Shown here piece after piece: positions 16,843 to 26,103 of a stretch of 64,000 nt of DNA; the stretch's first letter is position 1, and each line of letters opens with the position of its first letter. The translations under genes and the position numbers were made by a program. The notes below the pieces were generated by a model that saw only the letters and a program-made list of their open reading frames with translations, was not told where the DNA came from and ran no database searches. Source of the DNA: Marinihelvus sp942491555 (GTDB taxonomy: Bacteria; Pseudomonadota; Gammaproteobacteria; Xanthomonadales; SZUA-36); NCBI GenBank assembly GCA_942491555.1, contig CALOBN010000004.1, positions 102,398 through 166,397 on the forward strand, in the 5' to 3' direction.

Positions 16843-17223
16843 TCACAATTGACCGCCCATCAGCCGGCGATCGAGGTGTCGCCACATATGTTCATGAAAC
16901 GCACGGTCTTTGCCTTCCAGCGCCAGTTCGAAGGTACGCACCAATAAGCGTGTTTCATATCGATTACGCCAACTCACCAGCGCCCACGCTGCAACACTGC
17001 AGATCAAGGTCAGGGCAAAGGGAATCATGCCTGCGAGCCACGCGAGACCGGTGGCCGCTACGACCGCCCAAAATACCAGCTTGCCCTGCCGGCGTTTTTC
17101 CAGGGCCTCAAACTGGGCTTCCCGGAAGGCACTTACGTAGGCATTAGGACTCTCTTCAATCAGCATAAAGTGCTTTTCAAAGTAGGGCGTGCTGTCTGTG
17201 AGCCTGATGGGGTTGTCTTTCAT
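16843..17223 (-). CDS. Small membrane protein of unknown function, two TM segments
   Basis: In this 126-residue product a cytoplasmic N-terminal region (1-45) is followed by two closely spaced hydrophobic segments (about 48-66 and 67-84: LVFWAVVAATGLAWLAG, ALTLICSVAAWALV). A basic C-terminal helix follows (WRNRYETRLLVRTFELALEGKDRAFHEHMWRHLDRRL). I do not recognise a family. It lies downstream of the tRNA pair on the same strand and 67 bases before moaA. The coding frame looks real because the hydrophobic hairpin and charged ends are coherent. Confidence 0.6.
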   Translation of the reverse strand: MKDNPIRLTDSTPYFEKHFMLIEESPNAYVSAFREAQFEALEKRRQGKLVFWAVVAATGLAWLAGMIPFALTLICSVAAWALVSWRNRYETRLLVRTFELALEGKDRAFHEHMWRHLDRRLMGGQL

Positions 17224-17480
17224 AACCTCGACTACGCTTCTGGTTGAGCGTGCGTGCCAGATCCCCTGACGATCAGTCTAACTCAATCGCAGGTTGGAGT
17301 TGGGGGTTTTGGATAGGGTGCTTTTCGAGGTTAAAGGGCGCGATGGCACATCCACAGGGGGATTGATTCGCGCCATCCCTGGCGCTCACCCTGCGGGCGT
17401 TCGCTGCGCGAACGTCCAAAACGGCTTTCCTGCCGTTTTGTCGAACCCTTGGGCGTTGCACGCCAGCTGCGACTCCTTAG
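17224..17480. repeat. Non-coding stretch with three consecutive hairpins
   Basis: No gene is supported here. Three inverted repeats follow each other: GCGCCA/TGGCGC (17370-17375 with 17380-17385), CGTTCGC/GCGAACG (17398-17404 with 17408-17414) and AAAACGGC/GCCGTTTT (17418-17425 with 17432-17439). The modular hairpin layout suggests an interspersed intergenic repeat family, but no second copy is present in this window to prove it. Confidence 0.5.
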
Positions 17481-17486
17481 GGGAAC

Positions 17487-17540
17487 GCCATACCCACAAA
17501 AAAACCCGCTCTGGGAGCGGGCTTGTTTGTGGGTATGGCG
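17487..17540 (-). terminator. Terminator of the tRNA-Ala/tRNA-Glu transcript
   Basis: Reading on the minus strand after tRNA-Glu, a 7-bp GC stem (17505-17511 with 17515-17521) is followed by a run of seven T. An outer 15-bp perfect inverted repeat (17487-17501 with 17526-17540) surrounds it and includes the encoded CCA end of tRNA-Glu. Confidence 0.85.
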
Positions 17541-17611
17541 TCCCCAGGGGGATTCGAACCCCCGTTACCAGCGTGAAAGGCTGGGGTCCTAGGCCTCTAG
17601 ACGATGGGGAC
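17536..17611 (-). tRNA. tRNA-Glu (anticodon TTC)
   Basis: The minus strand folds as a tRNA of 76 bases with the acceptor stem GTCCCCA/TGGGGAC, anticodon stem-loop CCAGC-CTTTCAC-GCTGG with anticodon TTC, T-arm GGGGGTTCGAATCCCCC and encoded CCA. It matches E. coli tRNA-Glu closely. It follows tRNA-Ala after 6 bases. Confidence 0.96.
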
Positions 17612-17617
17612 AGTGAT

Positions 17618-17693
<76 letters not shown>

Positions 17694-17753
17694 GGAAGGC
17701 GCGCAATCTTAATGGCAAAGGCGCTGGCCTGTCAAACGCTGCGCCGGTTTTTT

Positions 17754-18263
17754 TCAGACAATTTCCACAGACATTTCAGCTGTGGATTCCTCGGTAATTC
17801 CCTGTGTCGCCACACGCATGGTTTCGAAGCTGTGACCTTGCTGCAAAAGATACCCCAACCATTTATCCAAAGCCAGATTTTCTCGCCAGGCCCGCTCCAG
17901 CAGAGGGCGGCTTGGATACCAGGGGTGAGCGGATCGTTTGAAAGCCTGTTCGGTATTGAATGCCGTCACCTCGGCAATTCTGGCGTCCTGATAAACCCGG
18001 ATATGCGCATCGGGTGCCAGGCGCCGCTCGGTGCGGTCTTCGAAATCGTAGGTCAGGCGAACAAAATGCGTGAAGGGATGACGCTCCAGAATTTCCAGAC
18101 GCAAGGCGGGCGAGCCTGAAACTTCCGAACAAAAGCGGTCATCCTGCGCGGCGGCGTCCGGAATGAGCAGTTGCAGCTGGCGGTAAATCTCCTCCTGGGT
18201 TTCCTGCAGCGTTCGCAGCTTCGGAGTCGCCAGTCGCTCGTTGTGTTCCCTGAAATAAACCAT
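17754..18263 (-). CDS. DUF1249 (YqiB-like) protein
   Basis: This 169-residue soluble protein contains the DUF1249 signatures: LEILERHPFTHFVRLTYDFED, IRVYQDARIAEVTAF and a C-terminal LDKWLGYLLQQGH, equivalent to E. coli YqiB (VRLYHDA...FLGEWLSHCL). The biochemical role of the family is not established. In many gammaproteobacteria it sits next to the ADP-sugar pyrophosphatase nudF, but here it lies alone upstream of the tRNA pair. A shorter start is possible, but the first ATG gives the best match in length. Confidence 0.8.
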   Translation of the reverse strand: MVYFREHNERLATPKLRTLQETQEEIYRQLQLLIPDAAAQDDRFCSEVSGSPALRLEILERHPFTHFVRLTYDFEDRTERRLAPDAHIRVYQDARIAEVTAFNTEQAFKRSAHPWYPSRPLLERAWRENLALDKWLGYLLQQGHSFETMRVATQGITEESTAEMSVEIV

Positions 18264-18392
18264 GCCGGAAGCTTATCACGCACCTAATTCTTGACGGTAG
18301 GACGGTATGTCGTGGCACAATGGAAGACCCGTCGATTTAAAACCCCTTGCCGGATCGCCCCGCTGACGGGTCATTTATCTATCGAGCGTCAT

Positions 18393-19208
18393 TCAGAACA
18401 TTTCCCGCTGCAAGCCCAGTTGCAGAAGCACGCGCGAGGAAATTTCCTCAATCGAGGCATGCGTGGTCTCAAACATCGGAATACCTTCAAGACGCAGCAG
18501 ACTCTGCGCGGCCTGGACTTCCTGGCGGCATTGGCGCAACGAGGCATAGCGACTGTCCGGCCGGCGCGTCTCGCGGATCTGCGAGAGGCGCTCCGGTTCA
18601 ATGTCCAGCCCTACCAATTTGTACTTGTAGCGACGCAGGAATGACGGCAAGCGCATTTCGTCCAGGTCCTCGGGCGTCAGCGGGTAATTTGCCGCTTTCA
18701 CACCAAAGTGCAGCGCCATGTACAAACAGGTGGGCGTCTTGCCACAGCGAGACACGCCGACAAGAATCAGATCGGCTTCACGAAAATCGACGTTGATACC
18801 GTCATCGTGACTGAGGGCGTAATTCGTGGCGTCCATTCGACCCTCGTATCTATCCGAATCGGAGACGCCATGTGCCTGTCCCACCATGGGCTGATGCGTT
18901 TGTTCCAGCGTCTGTTCAAGCCGGTCAATAAACGTTTCGAACAAATCCAGGACCACGCCCTGGCTGGTGGCGATAATGTTGCACAGCGCCTGATGCACGA
19001 TGGTATTGATGACGATGGCCGGGGCGCCATCCAGGGCCGATGCCTCGTTAATCGCTTCGACGGCAGCGTGGCAGGCACTTTCATTGTCCACGAAAGGCAG
19101 GCGAATCTGCTTGAAATCCACCCCGGGAAACTGGGTAATCAGGCTGTGCCCCAGCGTTTCGGCAGTAATTGCCGTTCCGTCAGAAATATAAAAAACTGTT
19201 CGTTTCAT
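18393..19208 (-). CDS. ppsR: PEP synthase regulatory kinase/phosphorylase PpsR
   Basis: PpsR is a bifunctional ADP-dependent kinase and Pi-dependent phosphorylase that inactivates and reactivates PEP synthase. The 271 residues from ATG 19208 begin KRTVFYISDGTAITAETLG, typical for the DUF299 family. The P-loop is G151-VSRCGKT-158, followed by PTCLYMAL. It also carries YPLTPEDLDEMRLP and the C-terminal RR-DSRYASLRQCRQEV segment. It is divergent from its target gene ppsA with a 135-base shared promoter region, a conserved arrangement. An ATG-less extension to 19223 exists but adds only five residues. Confidence 0.95.
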   Translation of the reverse strand: MKRTVFYISDGTAITAETLGHSLITQFPGVDFKQIRLPFVDNESACHAAVEAINEASALDGAPAIVINTIVHQALCNIIATSQGVVLDLFETFIDRLEQTLEQTHQPMVGQAHGVSDSDRYEGRMDATNYALSHDDGINVDFREADLILVGVSRCGKTPTCLYMALHFGVKAANYPLTPEDLDEMRLPSFLRRYKYKLVGLDIEPERLSQIRETRRPDSRYASLRQCRQEVQAAQSLLRLEGIPMFETTHASIEEISSRVLLQLGLQREMF

Positions 19209-19343
19209 GCTTCCCCTGATCATCGCGCGCCATTCCAGGCGCCAATATAACTGCTGATGCTTCAGAATGCGCTTGCCGCATAGCCAGCCCGCACGGCTGC
19301 CGCTAAACTAGCGGGCTGTACACACTCTCCACGGGAACTTCCA

Positions 19344-21713
19344 TTGTCACAGTACATAGCCTGGCTGCACGAACTCGGAATGAAGGACCTCGGTCAGGTA
19401 GGCGGTAAAAACGCCTCGCTTGGCGAAATGATAGGTCAACTGGAAAACCTGGGGGTCGAAGTCCCCGGCGGGTTCGCCACAACCGCGGAGGCCTTCCGTG
19501 AGTTCCTGGAGCAGTCCGGCCTCAAACAGCGAATCGATGAAACGCTGTCCAGTCTGGATGTAGACGATACCCGGGCCCTGGCGGCTACCGGCACCGAGGT
19601 GCGTGGCTGGATCATGGACACGCCCTTCCCGCCCGCCTTTCAGGAAGCCATTGAGCAGGCCTGGGACGAGCTGGTCGAGCGCTCCGGCAAAGACCCATCC
19701 GTCGCCGTGCGATCTTCTGCCACGGCCGAAGATCTTCCGGATGCCTCGTTTGCCGGTCAGCAGGAAACCTTCCTCAATGTGCGTGGCCTGGACGATGTGC
19801 TGACAAAAATCCACGAGGTATTTGCCTCGCTTTATAACGACCGGGCAATTGCCTACCGCGTCCACCAGGGCTTTGATCACAGTGACGTCTACCTGTCGGC
19901 GGGCGTCCAGCTGATGGTCCGCTCCGACCTGGCATCCAGTGGCGTGATGTTCACCCTGGATACCGAGTCCGGCTTCCGCAATGCCGTTTTCATCACCTCT
20001 TCCTGGGGACTGGGCGAAACCGTCGTCCAGGGCGCCGTAAACCCGGATGAGTTTTACGTATTCAAGCCAACCCTGCGCGTGGGCAAGGACGCCATCTTGC
20101 GGCGCAACCTTGGCAGTAAAGCCATCGAGATGGTTTTTGACGAGGCCGGCACCGGTGTACTGACCCGGGATGTGGAACCTGAGCGGCAACAACGCTTCAG
20201 CCTGGGCGACGATGAAATCGAAGCACTGGCGCGCCATGCCCTGGTCATTGAAGAGCATTATGGCCGCCCGATGGACATCGAGTGGGCCAAAGATGGCGAG
20301 AACAACCGCCTGTACATCGTGCAGGCGCGTCCGGAAACAGTGCGCAGCCGCTCAGGCGGCGGGACGCTGGAGCGCTACCAGTTAAAAGAACGCGGCACCC
20401 TGCTCTGCGAAGGCCGCAGCATCGGTCACAAAATCGGCAGCGGTATGGCGCGGGTGGTTTCCAGTCTGGAGGATATGCACCAGGTTCAGGAAGGCGATGT
20501 TCTTGTCACGGATATGACCGATCCGGACTGGGAGCCGGTCATGAAACGCTCCGCGGCGATCGTTACCAACCGCGGCGGAAGAACCTGTCATGCCGCCATC
20601 ATCGCCCGTGAACTGGGCATTCCCGCGGTCGTGGGCTGCAAGGACGCGACGTCCCTGATTCCGGAAAGCGCCGAGGTGACGGTGAGTTGCGCCGAGGGCG
20701 ACACAGGTTTTGTGTATGCAGGAAAGCTGCCATTCGCCGTGCAGCAGGACGATCTGGCTGACATGCCGGAGGCGCCGCTTAAAATGATGATGAATGTTGC
20801 CAACCCTGATCGTGCCTTTGATTTCAGCATGATTCCCAATGACGGAGTCGGGCTGGCGCGACTGGAATTTATCATTAACCGCATGATCGGCATTCACCCC
20901 AAGGCACTGCTCAACTATGACGATCAGGAGATTGATGTTCGCGATCTGATTGATGAGCGTATGGCCGGCTATGCCGACCCGGTTTCTTTCTATGTCGAGC
21001 GCCTGGCAGAGGGCATTGCGACCATTGCCGCCGCATTTCATCCGAAACCGGTGATCGTGCGTCTGTCGGATTTCAAATCAAATGAATACGCCAACCTGAT
21101 TGGCGGCCCCCGTTACGAACCGCGCGAGGAAAACCCGATGATTGGTTTCCGCGGCGCGTCCCGCTACGTGGCAAAAAATTTCCAGGATTGCTTCGAGCTC
21201 GAATGCCGCGCGCTGCGCAAGGTGCGCGAAGACATGGGCCTGGAAAACGCCTGGGCCATGGTGCCCTTTGTGCGGACCCTGGAAGAGGCCCGGGATGTGA
21301 TTGCCGTGCTCGACCGTTTTGGTCTGCGCAGCGGCAAGCACAATCTGAAAATCATGATGATGTGCGAACTGCCCTCCAATGCCCTGCTGGCAGAAGAGTT
21401 TCTGGAGTATTTTGACGGTTTTTCCATCGGCTCAAACGACCTGACCCAACTCACTCTGGGTCTCGACCGTGATTCGGCGGAGATTGCCGATCAGTTCGAT
21501 GAGCGCAACCCGGCGGTTAAAAAGCTGCTGGCGATGGCCATTCGCGTTTGCCGCGAAAAAGGCAAATACGTCGGCATCTGCGGGCAAGGACCGAGCGATC
21601 ACCCGGACCTCGCCGAGTGGTTGATGGAACAGGGTATTGAGAGCGTGTCGCTGAACCCCGATTCGGTCGTTGAGACCTGGATACGCCTGGCGAAGGCTGC
21701 AGGGACGGATTGA
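19344..21713 (+). CDS. ppsA: Phosphoenolpyruvate synthase (pyruvate, water dikinase)
   Basis: PEP synthase converts pyruvate and ATP to PEP, AMP and phosphate for gluconeogenesis. The 789 residues match the family. The N-terminal ATP-grasp pyruvate-binding domain has GGKNASLGEM and VAVRSSATAEDLPDASFAGQQET. The central swivelling domain has the phosphorylated H416 in GGRTCHAAIIAREL. The C-terminal TIM barrel has GFRGASRY and the catalytic CGQGPSDHPDLAEWL near the end. The start is TTG with GGGAA upstream. It is controlled post-translationally by the divergent ppsR product. Its stop is 5 bases from the convergent orn stop. Confidence 0.97.
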   Translation: MSQYIAWLHELGMKDLGQVGGKNASLGEMIGQLENLGVEVPGGFATTAEAFREFLEQSGLKQRIDETLSSLDVDDTRALAATGTEVRGWIMDTPFPPAFQEAIEQAWDELVERSGKDPSVAVRSSATAEDLPDASFAGQQETFLNVRGLDDVLTKIHEVFASLYNDRAIAYRVHQGFDHSDVYLSAGVQLMVRSDLASSGVMFTLDTESGFRNAVFITSSWGLGETVVQGAVNPDEFYVFKPTLRVGKDAILRRNLGSKAIEMVFDEAGTGVLTRDVEPERQQRFSLGDDEIEALARHALVIEEHYGRPMDIEWAKDGENNRLYIVQARPETVRSRSGGGTLERYQLKERGTLLCEGRSIGHKIGSGMARVVSSLEDMHQVQEGDVLVTDMTDPDWEPVMKRSAAIVTNRGGRTCHAAIIARELGIPAVVGCKDATSLIPESAEVTVSCAEGDTGFVYAGKLPFAVQQDDLADMPEAPLKMMMNVANPDRAFDFSMIPNDGVGLARLEFIINRMIGIHPKALLNYDDQEIDVRDLIDERMAGYADPVSFYVERLAEGIATIAAAFHPKPVIVRLSDFKSNEYANLIGGPRYEPREENPMIGFRGASRYVAKNFQDCFELECRALRKVREDMGLENAWAMVPFVRTLEEARDVIAVLDRFGLRSGKHNLKIMMMCELPSNALLAEEFLEYFDGFSIGSNDLTQLTLGLDRDSAEIADQFDERNPAVKKLLAMAIRVCREKGKYVGICGQGPSDHPDLAEWLMEQGIESVSLNPDSVVETWIRLAKAAGTD

Positions 21714-21718
21714 ACGGC

Positions 21719-22270
21719 CTACAGCCCCCCCAGTGCACCCATGTACTGGCGATAGTGGCGCAGTTCAGCAATCGATTCGCGAATGTCCGAGAGCGCCTCG
21801 TGGCGATTTTCCTTGGTGATGCCCGCCGCTACCTGCGGCGCCCAGCGCATGGCCAGCTCCTTCAGGGTTGAGACATCCAGGTTGCGGTAGTGAAACCACT
21901 GCTCAAGGCGCGGCATACAGCGGTGCATAAACCGCCGGTCCTGGCAAATACTGTTGCCGCACATCGGCGAGCTGCCGGGCCCGGACCAGGCTTCAAGAAA
22001 AGCCAGTGCCTGCGATTCAGCATCTGCCATGGATACTCCCTGCTCAAGCACGCGCTTCCACAAACCGGATGCAGTGTGATGCCGGGTGTTCCATTCATCC
22101 ATGCCAAGCAAAATCTCTTTCGGCTGACGGATCGCCAGCACCGGCCCTTCCGCCAACTCATTCAGCTCGCTGTCGGTGACGATGATGGCCAGTTCAAGAA
22201 TCGTGTCACGGGCGGTGTCCAGCCCGGTCATTTCAAGGTCAATCCAGAGGAGGTTCGTGGTTTTATTCAT
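21719..22270 (-). CDS. orn: Oligoribonuclease Orn
   Basis: This 3'-5' exoribonuclease degrades 2-5 nt RNA fragments and pGpG, completing RNA and c-di-GMP turnover. The 183 residues from ATG 22270 are the family length (E. coli 181). DEDDh catalytic residues are visible: D11 and E13 in WIDLEMTGLD, D111 in CQDRRFM, H157 in ENRHEAL and D162 in SDIRESI. GGAAGGAC just upstream of the ATG supports the start; a longer frame to 22351 is rejected. It is divergent from rsgA, the usual partner order. Confidence 0.96.
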   Translation of the reverse strand: MNKTTNLLWIDLEMTGLDTARDTILELAIIVTDSELNELAEGPVLAIRQPKEILLGMDEWNTRHHTASGLWKRVLEQGVSMADAESQALAFLEAWSGPGSSPMCGNSICQDRRFMHRCMPRLEQWFHYRNLDVSTLKELAMRWAPQVAAGITKENRHEALSDIRESIAELRHYRQYMGALGGL

Positions 22271-22427
22271 GCTGTCCTTCCATACGCTGCGCCGCATGAT
22301 ACCGACCGGCGGGCCAGGCTGACCAGCACCGAAACTGCTTTTCGGTGCCATAGAGCCGCTAGAATACGCGCCATGCCCGTCTCAATCACTTTTCCCACGA
22401 CACCCCGGAATCGCGCGGATTCAGAGT

Positions 22428-23348
22428 ATGACTGAACCTGTTGAAGCCAGGGTACTGGTTGCTTACGGCAGCCATGGCGTGGTTCGCGTGGGCGCAGAGT
22501 CGCCGCTGCCCTGCCTGTTCCGGCGCCGCGTAGGACGGCCCTGTTGCGGTGACCGGGTATTGATCGCGCCGGCCGATGAAAATGCCTGGGTTGCCGAAAA
22601 AATACTGGAACGCGACAACCAGTTCATGCGCGCTGACCAGCGCGGCAGGCCGCATGTCGTGGCCGCCAACCTAGACCGGGTGGTGATTGTCCTGGCCACC
22701 GCACCACTGCCCTCGCGGGACCTGCTGGACCGCTACCTGGTGGCTGTGCACAGCCTGGGCATTACGCCCGTCATTGTGGTCAACAAGGCTGAACTGGAGT
22801 TTGATCATGAGGACGCCGGCGCGAGAACGTTTGCACGCCTGGATGACTACCGGGCCCTGGGTTATGAGGTTGTTAGCACCTCCTGTAAAACGGCGCCCGG
22901 GGTGGAGTCATTACGGCCCGTTCTGGCTGGAGTCACCAGTGTCTTCGTGGGTCAGTCCGGTGTAGGCAAGTCGTCCATCATTCGTCAGCTGATCCCGGAT
23001 CTGCACATCCAGACCGGTGCGCTGTCCCGGGTGACCGGCAAGGGCACGCACACCACCACCACCACGATGCTCTACGACTTGCCTGACGGCGGTCATCTAA
23101 TCGATTCACCCGGTGTCTGGGAATACGGTCTATGGCGACTCGATGATCAGGTTATTGCGGATGGATTTCCGGAGTTTTCAGCCTGGCGGGGACAATGCCG
23201 CTTCAATGATTGCCTGCATCGAACAGAGCCGGGCTGCAGCGTGCGGGCCGCGGTGGACGCCGGCCGCATCGCTGACTGGCGCTATGCCAGTTATCTGCGA
23301 CTGCTGGAGCAAAACCACGCAGCACCGGAATTGGGTCCCGGCCGGTAA
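22428..23348 (+). CDS. rsgA: Ribosome small subunit GTPase RsgA
   Basis: This circularly permuted GTPase checks late 30S assembly. The 306 residues contain an N-terminal OB fold (RVGRPCCGDRVLI). G4 NKAE at 119-122 comes before G1 GQSGVGKS at 175-182 and G3 DSPG at 226-229, which is the permuted order. The zinc-binding C-terminal domain has C257, C262, H264 and C270. A potential -10 (TAGAAT near 22350) lies upstream. The gene is divergent from orn. Confidence 0.95.
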   Translation: MTEPVEARVLVAYGSHGVVRVGAESPLPCLFRRRVGRPCCGDRVLIAPADENAWVAEKILERDNQFMRADQRGRPHVVAANLDRVVIVLATAPLPSRDLLDRYLVAVHSLGITPVIVVNKAELEFDHEDAGARTFARLDDYRALGYEVVSTSCKTAPGVESLRPVLAGVTSVFVGQSGVGKSSIIRQLIPDLHIQTGALSRVTGKGTHTTTTTMLYDLPDGGHLIDSPGVWEYGLWRLDDQVIADGFPEFSAWRGQCRFNDCLHRTEPGCSVRAAVDAGRIADWRYASYLRLLEQNHAAPELGPGR

Positions 23349-23440
23349 ACAATTGACGCGCCGCAAAGTCCTTGATCAGGACCTGCAGAAATCATCGTGC
23401 CATGTGCTATCCTTTTCTCATCATTATCGGGAGAGTTCAG

Positions 23441-23728
23441 ATGTTCAAAACCGCACTCGCTGGCTTGCTGTTAACCCTTGCCCTGCCCCTCAGTGCTGAC
23501 GTGCTGATTCTTGATGAAGTCCGCCAGGTCGACCGTATGAATGTTCCCGAAAACGGTCAGAACAAGGCGGAGGTCGAGACGCTTTTCGGCAGCCCGACCA
23601 AGCGTCATGATGCCGTTGGCGAACCACCCATCACGCGCTGGGACTATGACGGCTACTCGGTGTATTTCGAGTATGACCTGGTGCTCTACACCGTCCTGTC
23701 GGAAGGTGCTGTCATCGAAACCGGCTGA
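23441..23728 (+). CDS. Small periplasmic BamE/SmpA-like domain protein
   Basis: The 95-residue product starts at ATG 23441, preceded by CGGGAGA. A signal peptide (MFKTALAGLLLTLALPLSAD) is followed by a single compact domain, NKAEVETLFGSPTKRHDAVGEPPITRWDY...VYFEYDLVLYTVL. The pattern 'xxQVxxxxGxPxxxxxxxWxY' with a following Tyr-rich strand is that of the SmpA/OmlA fold shared by BamE. There is no lipobox cysteine, so it is probably soluble in the periplasm. Its role is unknown. It stands alone between rsgA and the TraB-family gene. Confidence 0.7.
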   Translation: MFKTALAGLLLTLALPLSADVLILDEVRQVDRMNVPENGQNKAEVETLFGSPTKRHDAVGEPPITRWDYDGYSVYFEYDLVLYTVLSEGAVIETG

Positions 23729-23871
23729 GCCTGGTTCGGATTGCGCCATTAACGGCGTTGATTGAAATTGTTCCCGGCGCCGTCTGCCGGGGCATCAGAC
23801 TCCCCCTGAAAGCCGTTCTGCGGTATGCTTTGCGCCCTTTGGCCCGGCGGCCTGGCTGAACGGAAACCTGC

Positions 23872-25089
23872 GTGAACACACCCTTGCAACAACACGACAC
23901 CCCCGAACCGGACCAACCCGTGCGGGAAGTAGTGCGTGATGGTGTGCATTACACCCTTCTGGGTACCGCGCATGTTTCACCGGCCAGCGTTCAGGCCGTG
24001 CAGCAATTGATTGCCAATGGAACCTGGGACGCCGTAGCGGTAGAGCTCTGCCCTACCCGGCTGGAGGCGCTTGAAGGCCGTAAAAGCTGGCAGGAACTGG
24101 ATTTGTTCCAGATTATCCGTGAAGGCAAAGCCGGCCTGGTAATGGCCAACCTGGCATTGAGCGGTTACCAGAAAAGAATCGCCGAGCAGTTTGATATTGA
24201 GCCCGGTGCGGAGCTCAAAGCGGCTGCCGAGGATGCCAAATCCAACAACATTCCATTGCAACTGGTTGACCGTGATCTGGCGACCACCCTGCGCCGCACG
24301 TATGCGGCGGTGCCCTGGTACAAGCGCTTTTATCTCACCACCGGTCTGATCCTGAGCTCCTTCTCCTCCGAGGAGATTGACGAGGATGCAATTGAGCGCC
24401 TGAAACAAGGTGACATTCTCGAATCCACTTTTACCGAGTTTGCCGAGCAATCACCGGAACTGTTTGAAGCCCTGATCTCGGAAAGAGACCGCTACATGGC
24501 CGCCCGGCTGCGCACAGAGAATGACGGCAAGAGTGGAACGTCGGTGTTGGTTGTGATTGGCGCCGGCCATCTTGAGGGTCTGGCCAGGCATCTGGAACAC
24601 GACGGCGGAGATCCTGAGCGGGAGGTTGCTGAACTGTCGCAAATTCCGCCCAAAACCCAGTGGTTGAAATTTATTCCCTGGCTGATCACTGCACTGGTGA
24701 TTCTTGGCTTCTGGCTTGGCTTCAGGCGTGACACGGAGCTGGGCTGGGAGCTGGTTGGCGTGTGGGTCGTGGTTAATGGCGGGCTGTCCGCCCTGGGCGC
24801 TGCCATTGCCCGTGGGCACCCTTTAACGATATTGACCGCCATGCTCGCCGCACCACTCACCTCTCTGAACCCGGCCATCGGCGCCGGCATGGTCGCCGGC
24901 GGCGTGGAGTCGATACTCCGCAAACCCACCGGACATGACCTGGAGCGGCTGCGGCAAGATGCAGCCAGCATCAAAGGCTGGTACCGGAATCCGGCCACGC
25001 GCATCCTGCTGGTTTTCTTTCTGTCCAGCCTGGGCTCCATCCTCGGCACTTATATCGCCGGATTCAGGTTCTTCCAACTGCTCTCCTGA
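23872..25089 (+). CDS. TraB/PrgY-family membrane protein
   Basis: In this 405-residue product the N-terminal half is a TraB/PrgY/GumN domain with the conserved LLGTAHVSPASV at about 25-36, AVELCPTR and the second His motif VIGAGHLEGLARHL at about 225. The C-terminal third has about four hydrophobic segments (WLITALVILGFWLGF, LVGVWVVVNGGLSALGAA, LTILTAMLAAPLTSLNPAIGAGMVAG, ILLVFFLSSLGSILGTYIAG). The related Enterococcus PrgY binds pheromone peptides and eukaryotic TRABD proteins are proposed metalloproteases; the role in proteobacteria is not established. The start is GTG. One base separates its stop from the dusB ATG, so the two genes may be coupled. Confidence 0.85.
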   Translation: MNTPLQQHDTPEPDQPVREVVRDGVHYTLLGTAHVSPASVQAVQQLIANGTWDAVAVELCPTRLEALEGRKSWQELDLFQIIREGKAGLVMANLALSGYQKRIAEQFDIEPGAELKAAAEDAKSNNIPLQLVDRDLATTLRRTYAAVPWYKRFYLTTGLILSSFSSEEIDEDAIERLKQGDILESTFTEFAEQSPELFEALISERDRYMAARLRTENDGKSGTSVLVVIGAGHLEGLARHLEHDGGDPEREVAELSQIPPKTQWLKFIPWLITALVILGFWLGFRRDTELGWELVGVWVVVNGGLSALGAAIARGHPLTILTAMLAAPLTSLNPAIGAGMVAGGVESILRKPTGHDLERLRQDAASIKGWYRNPATRILLVFFLSSLGSILGTYIAGFRFFQLLS

Positions 25090-25090
25090 T

Positions 25091-26068
25091 ATGCAGATCG
25101 GTCCTCACAGATTGGCGAACCCCCTCGCGCTGGCGCCAATGGCCGGGGTAACGGACCTGCCCTTTCGCAAGCTGTGCCGGCGCCTGGGCGCAGGTTATGT
25201 GGTCGGGGAAATGCTCTCCTCGGATCCGCGCTTAAAGGGCACCCGCAAATCCGAATTGCGCCGCCAGCACGTCGGCGAGGAACGACCGGTTGCGGTACAG
25301 ATTGCCGGCAGTGTTCCGGGGTGGATGGCCGAGGCGGCTGCGTTCAATGTAGAGCATGGCGCGGAAGTGATTGATATCAATATGGGCTGCCCCGCCAAAA
25401 AGGTCTGCAACCGGCAGGCAGGTTCGGCTCTGCTCGCGGATGAGAGCCTGGTGCGGGCGATCCTGGAAGCCGTGGTTGCGGCGGTAGAGGTACCGGTCAC
25501 ACTTAAAATACGCACCGGAACCGATCCGCAGAATCGCAACGGGGTAAGTATTGCCCGTATCGCCCAGGAATCAGGTATCCAGGCCCTTGCGGTACATGGC
25601 CGGACCCGTCAGGATCGATTTAAAGGCAAGGCGGAGTACGCAACGATTCGTGCGATTTGCGCCGCCGTCGATATCCCGGTTTTCGCGAATGGGGATCTGG
25701 TCACCCCGGAGCAGGCGGCTAAGGTTTTGCGCATGACCGGTGCCCGGGGACTGATGTTTGGACGCAGCGCCCAGGGCAATCCGTGGATTTTTCGCGAAGT
25801 GTTGCACTTTCTCGAGACCGGCGAGAAGGCCACCCCGCCAGCTGCCGATGAAGTTCATGAAGTGATGCGCGAGCATCTGACGGGCCTGCATGAATTTTAC
25901 GGCGAGGAACAAGGCGTGCGGGTGGCCCGCAAGCATTTCGGGTGGTACCTGCAAGACCGTCCCGGCGGTCAGGATCTGCGCAACCGCCTGGTACGCGTCA
26001 ATACGGCGAAGGAACAGCTCGACCTGCTCGCCGGGTACTTTAGGCAAGCAGCATCCTGTGCGGCCTGA
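25091..26068 (+). CDS. dusB: tRNA-dihydrouridine synthase B
   Basis: This FMN-dependent enzyme reduces uridines in the tRNA D-loop. The 325 residues from ATG 25091 (E. coli DusB 321) include the start LANPLALAPMAGVTDLPFR, the catalytic C100 in INMGCPAKKVCNR, the VHGRTR motif and GLMFGRSAQGNPWIF. DusB rather than DusA or DusC is indicated by GCPAKKVCN and by the length. In enterics dusB is followed by fis; here an NhaC-type antiporter follows, so that operon is not conserved. Confidence 0.93.
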   Translation: MQIGPHRLANPLALAPMAGVTDLPFRKLCRRLGAGYVVGEMLSSDPRLKGTRKSELRRQHVGEERPVAVQIAGSVPGWMAEAAAFNVEHGAEVIDINMGCPAKKVCNRQAGSALLADESLVRAILEAVVAAVEVPVTLKIRTGTDPQNRNGVSIARIAQESGIQALAVHGRTRQDRFKGKAEYATIRAICAAVDIPVFANGDLVTPEQAAKVLRMTGARGLMFGRSAQGNPWIFREVLHFLETGEKATPPAADEVHEVMREHLTGLHEFYGEEQGVRVARKHFGWYLQDRPGGQDLRNRLVRVNTAKEQLDLLAGYFRQAASCAA

Positions 26069-26103
26069 AGATATCGCTGAACCCAAAAATAATAAGGATA
26101 AAT

